From Haliotis asinina (taxonomy: Eukaryota > Mollusca > Gastropoda > Lepetellida > Haliotidae): a stretch of 64,000 nt of DNA. The position numbers and the translations under genes were made by a program. The stretch spans positions 26,107,118-26,171,117 of the forward strand of contig NC_090280.1 in the NCBI RefSeq assembly GCF_037392515.1, read 5' to 3'. Under the pieces are notes generated by a model. It searched no databases, was not told the origin of the DNA, and saw only the letters and a list, made by a program, of their open reading frames with translations. Positions 60,517-64,000 of the stretch are shown here, piece by piece (position 1 is the stretch's first letter; every line of letters begins with the position of its first letter).

Positions 60517-61194
60517 GTTGCCATCACAAGGGATAAATATTTCATTGTGAAAACTATAAAGGATCTTTTTTATAACGTTAATCATCATTTAATAATTGAA
60601 TTTTTAAAGGAAATAGAATTGCTACATAAATTCTGAATATGTTTTGTGCATAGATAATATATCTTTTAAACATGATATTGTAAATTTGCAACTGAGATCG
60701 TTGTGGCTGTGCCCTCAAGGGGGGTTGAAGTAGCGTAAAATTATTGTCCTCCTTCGAGGGTACGTAAGTCCCAAAAACTGTCAAAGTCAATTTTGCTGAA
60801 CCATACTTTTTAGTCGTAGTGTGTTTGTTGTTTTAAATTCTGGCTAAATATTCCTATCATTGACAGTGTCTGAAGCGATGGTGTAAATCCAGCCAGGGTC
60901 CATGCAGGTAGCAGAGGTACTGTAAGTCCCCATGGACCCTGGCATGGTGATCTACCTTTAGCTGCTGGTGATGTGTATAGCCCGTGTTTTACCTTCTCTT
61001 GTCCAAATAGTTCTATCAGTTTTACCGTTCTATACTAGTTTTATCCGTAACTGTGATATTCTAGTTGTTTTACTGTCCTTTGACGACAGGTTTTTATAGT
61101 TTGCACATTTCCCATTTCAATTTCTAATCTGTTCTCGTCACGATATGGCTGAAATATTGCCGATGTGACGTTAAATATTAACTCACTCACTCAC
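60517..61194 (+). mobile_element. I/Nimb-type LINE, 5'-truncated 3' end
   Basis: Starts inside the last coding exon (KTIKDLF, then IIEFLKEIELL and a stop at 60634-60636), then the family 3' UTR to (ACTC)n. It is bounded by an exact 12-base duplication TCATTCAGTGGT at 60505-60516 and 61195-61206. Third element of this family in the window with a 12-base duplication. Confidence 0.88.
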
Positions 61195-61441
61195 TCATTC
61201 AGTGGTACTTTTAACGCCGCAATCAGCAGATTCTGAACATTTATCATATCCCGTAAATACCAATCCTTTTGGACACACACATAAGTTCGCTGTGTAGAAG
61301 TAAGTCCCTTGTGCATCGGAGAATCCGATGATATATGATTGGAATCACACATTGACTATGATTAGCATTCTTGACTGAGTACCAGTGCTCATGGGCTTTA
61401 CTCCATAGGTTGTTTAGTCTCACTGACTACTGATGTTTCAG

Positions 61442-61477
61442 GTGACGACACGACAACACCCAGGCCCAGTCCTGCAC
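61442..61477 (+). CDS. Second Ig gene: 36-base stalk exon
   Basis: The acceptor CTGATGTTTCAG and donor GTAAGT flank 36 bases, phase 1-1, encoding GDDTTTPRPSPA with the upstream base. Thr/Pro-rich sequence directly after an Ig domain is typical of an O-glycosylated stalk. The phase equals that of the preceding exon's end. No membrane exon was recognised before the window ends, so the gene is incomplete here. Confidence 0.6.
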
Positions 61478-61539
61478 GTAAGTTTTCCTGTACATCTGCG
61501 TGTGCCTTGACACATGTCTACCTAACCCATTTATGTCAA

Positions 61540-62400
61540 AAGGAATGGTTTCACTTTGAATTTCAAGCAATATTAATAAATCTCGTCCATGGGCTAAAAA
61601 CTTTTGACACCTTGGACGAGAATATTACTTGTACACAAAATATATGTTTTCCATGTTTCTGAAGTTGTAAATGAATGAATATGTTCATGTATCAATACAC
61701 AAAATTCAACTCAATTTGACATAATTCGTGGAATTTGAAGGGCTATTAAAAAACACGTGTGCATGGGCGAGAATGTCTACTTTCGCTCAAAATACACGTC
61801 TTTTAATGTGTTTGAGTGTAAAGGAATGAAAGTATGTTTATAAGTATCGATACAAAAGTCATTTTGACTTAATTCGAGTATTTTCAAGCAATATTAATAA
61901 ATCTCGTCCATGGGCTAAAAAGACACGTAGGACCTTGGGTGAGAATGAATACTTTTTCTCAAAGTATTTGTTCTTTCTATGTTTTTGAGGTTGTAAATGG
62001 ATGAAAACATGTTTTAAATATCATGGCACAACATACATATCGGTTTTGCTGAATTTGGTTAATTTAGAGCTGTGTTTAAAAATCCCGCTCATGACTGAAA
62101 AAAACATTGGTCCCTAGGCGTTTTTTTTAATGTTTGGTAGGGTGCAAATGAATGGAGGAAGGAAGGAAGGAATGTTTATTAGTATAGAGAGAAAGACATT
62201 CAGTCGTTGGGACAAAACTTCCAGTATTTTAGTAAATAAATATCGAAAAAAACTGGGTCCATGGACGAGAATACTTACTTTTGCCCAAAATAGGTGCTTT
62301 TCAATGTTTTGAGGTTGTAAATGACTGAAAGTACGTCAATAAGCACCATTATACAAAAATATATTGTTTGACCTAATTTGGCTTATTTAAAGTCATATTG
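61540..62400. repeat. Satellite-like tandem repeat, unit about 160 bases
   Basis: Five diverged units are marked by (G)AGGTTGTAAATGAATGAAA near 61664, 61820, 61990, 62143 and 62310 and by AAATCTCGTCCATGGGCTAA. Spacing alternates between about 155 and 168 bases. Units two apart (61559 and 61872) are the most alike. It probably lies in an intron of the second Ig gene. Confidence 0.75.
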
Positions 62401-62409
62401 TTTAAGGTA

Positions 62410-62770
62410 GATCGAAATAGTAGGGAGTCTTATACCATCCCTTCAGCCGCGGGCGACTGTAGGAACAATTTAGCCTCATTTTAAAAGAACTAAAAATTCG
62501 TCTTTTAAACAATCTGGTAAGTTATATTTAACTTTGAAGGTTTTCCGATTTACGTACCTTCTCAGAAGGACAATCATTTTATGATACTTTAATCCCCTTT
62601 TAGGATACAGACACTAACAATTTATAATTGCTAATTTATTCTACCATGCTTGAAATACCATTTATCTATTAAAAAACATACAATACGAAATTTATCTAAA
62701 ATTCTATTTCCTTGAAAATGTCAATGAATGACAATTAACATTATGATAAGACTATTGATATATTGAAACA
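62410..62770 (-). mobile_element. I/Nimb-type LINE 3' UTR fragment, reverse
   Basis: The minus strand reads AATTGTCATTCATTGACATT, ATTGTCCTTCTGAGAAGGTA and CGGCTGAAGGGATGGTATAA, matching in order the end of ORF2 and the 3' UTR landmarks of copies 1 and 2. The (ACTC)n end is lost. Confidence 0.6.
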
Positions 62771-63139
62771 TTGAAACGACATTGAAATATTTGTTTTATA
62801 CAGGCTCAAATAGCAGAAAATCATCGAATATCTGTGTGACCTCATTGTCAAAGCTCTTGCTCTGACCTTAGAACGAAAATGGCTGCGAAAATGCTTTGTG
62901 ACGTCATTCCCGCAACAGGTTTATGCCTTGCTGTCCGTTAATGAGGTACAAGTGATAGTGGTGCTGTAGGTGAGCTGTGAGACGCAGTAGGTCCTTGTAA
63001 ACTCCTAACATTGAATCTCTACGTCTCGGCAAGCTCAATGAATGAACTGTGACGGTAATGTTTGGAGGAATTTCTAAACTGTTCAAACGATTTTTGTTGA
63101 CAATCTGTAGTATCTGACAACCAATAATTGCATAAAGGA

Positions 63140-63215
63140 CAAACTTTATGGATAACAACTTCTTTAATCGTAAGAGCGACGTTTCGGTTCAGAAACGTTT
63201 GTACTCACGAATAAA
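63140..63215 (-). mobile_element. Penelope-like element 3' end, reverse
   Basis: The minus strand reads CCGAAACGTCGCTCTTACGA then TTAAAGAAGTTGTTATCCAT and AAA, the same end pattern as at 17455 and 55640. The frame on its far side (62904-63158, minus, with NITVTVHSLSLPRRRDS) is of unknown nature. Confidence 0.4.
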
Positions 63216-63394
63216 AGAACTTGTTATCAGTAAAGTTTGTTCTATATGTATGTTGTGCTTCTAAAAAGAAGTGAACCATTAGCTGAATGTTTCATAACTG
63301 ATGTTTTTCGCATTGAAATATGTGTTGTATATATGCCCACATAGCAGAGAGTGACGTTATCAACGAAGTGTGTACACTGGAAAAAAAGTTCACC

Positions 63395-63495
63395 TTTACA
63401 AGCTTGTAAATCCCTTGTAAAGATGATGTTTACAAGACATTTACAAGCTTGGAAAGATGATGTTTACAAGACATTTACAACTTGTAAAGATCCAC
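63395..63495. repeat. Short tandem repeat with palindromic TTTACAAGCTTGTAAA
   Basis: About three units of TTTACAAGCTTGTAAAGATG then ATGTTTACAAGACA, each containing an inverted TTACAAG/CTTGTAA pair. Confidence 0.75.
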
Positions 63496-64000
63496 AAGGG
63501 GGGATAACTGGTGGGTGATGGTAAAACGGTCCGCAAGGCCTTAAATTCACACCTAATAAATCCCAAAGGCTAATTACAGTTTGACCCCTGGACATAATTA
63601 ATGAGGTAATTGGGGCGTGAAATGAGAGTGGGACAGACCACTGTTCAGTGGAGAGTGGTCACTCTGTTAGGGGTAGGATACTGATGCTCTTACCACAGTG
63701 TTCGGTGGAGTGAAGATGCATGGGTGTTTCTTTCACTATGCGCAAGCTGTTTAGAAAAGAATTCTGACTCAGTATCCCACTTTTTTGTGTCTGGAAACAG
63801 TGAATAACAATACCATAAACAATATCACCTTGTCACCTGTGATAATATGCTAAATGATAGAGATTTTGTTGTGATAACATAGCACATGACAGTATATGTT
63901 GCTATGAATCATGTGGTCGATCCAACCTTTACCAATAGTACCAGTGATACAGATGGGATAGGTCACCTTTTGAAATACTTTACAATCATATTTGATTTCT
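63496..64000. other. No gene seen
   Basis: No membrane exon for the second Ig gene, repeat family or other feature was recognised before the window ends. Confidence 0.45.

Overview
The window is a piece of an animal nuclear genome, very probably a marine gastropod mollusc close to abalone (Haliotis). The reasons are spliced genes with phase-1 immunoglobulin exons, at least a dozen tRNA-derived SINE copies ending in (ACTC)n tails, LINEs of the I/Nimb and CR1-like clades, many microsatellites and minisatellites, and no bacterial gene organisation. The species call rests on remembered repeat types and is inference. No rRNA gene, intact tRNA gene or CRISPR array is visible.

Main host gene: on the minus strand, nine exons between 21315 and 11631 join with fully compatible phases into a 524-codon type I membrane receptor. 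It has a signal peptide, three Ig domains, one membrane helix, and a tail built from small exons that carries two consensus ITIM motifs (LTYADL and VVYEEI) plus other tyrosine motifs. It looks like an inhibitory or dual-signalling immune receptor. Its introns hold minisatellites, SINEs and an antisense Penelope-like element. A second, incomplete Ig gene lies on the plus strand (57331-61477): one V-type domain split over two exons, then a 36-base Thr/Pro stalk exon. The rest of that gene was not found and probably lies outside the window.

Layout: 1-11 kb is gene-poor and repeat-rich (LINE remnant, SINEs, 48-, 30- and 40-base tandem arrays, palindromic elements built on AGCGCTA). 11.6-21.3 kb is the receptor gene. 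21.5-24.1 kb holds a small MITE and a foldback element repeated at 25.1 kb. 25.4-29.3 kb is a decayed Ty3/gypsy-type fossil. 31.7-32.8 kb is a dead Tc1 transposon. 33.9-38 kb holds LINE and SINE scraps and simple repeats. 38.7-40.6 and 55.7-56.4 kb hold pieces of a DIRS-like (tyrosine recombinase) fossil. 41.0-44.7 kb is a CR1-like LINE whose ORF1 carries a 2A-like motif. 45.2-55.0 kb is an I/Nimb-type LINE with a second copy of the same family inserted inside it, both bounded by 12-base target duplications. 57.3-61.5 kb is the second Ig gene with a 302-base TG repeat in an intron, and 61.5-62.4 kb is a roughly 160-base satellite.

Together the window shows Ig-receptor genes embedded in a transposon-dense neighbourhood. 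The strongest biological points are the ITIM/YEEI receptor, the LINE 2A-like motif, and the shared 3' ends of the local LINE and SINE families, which suggest a parasite-host pair.
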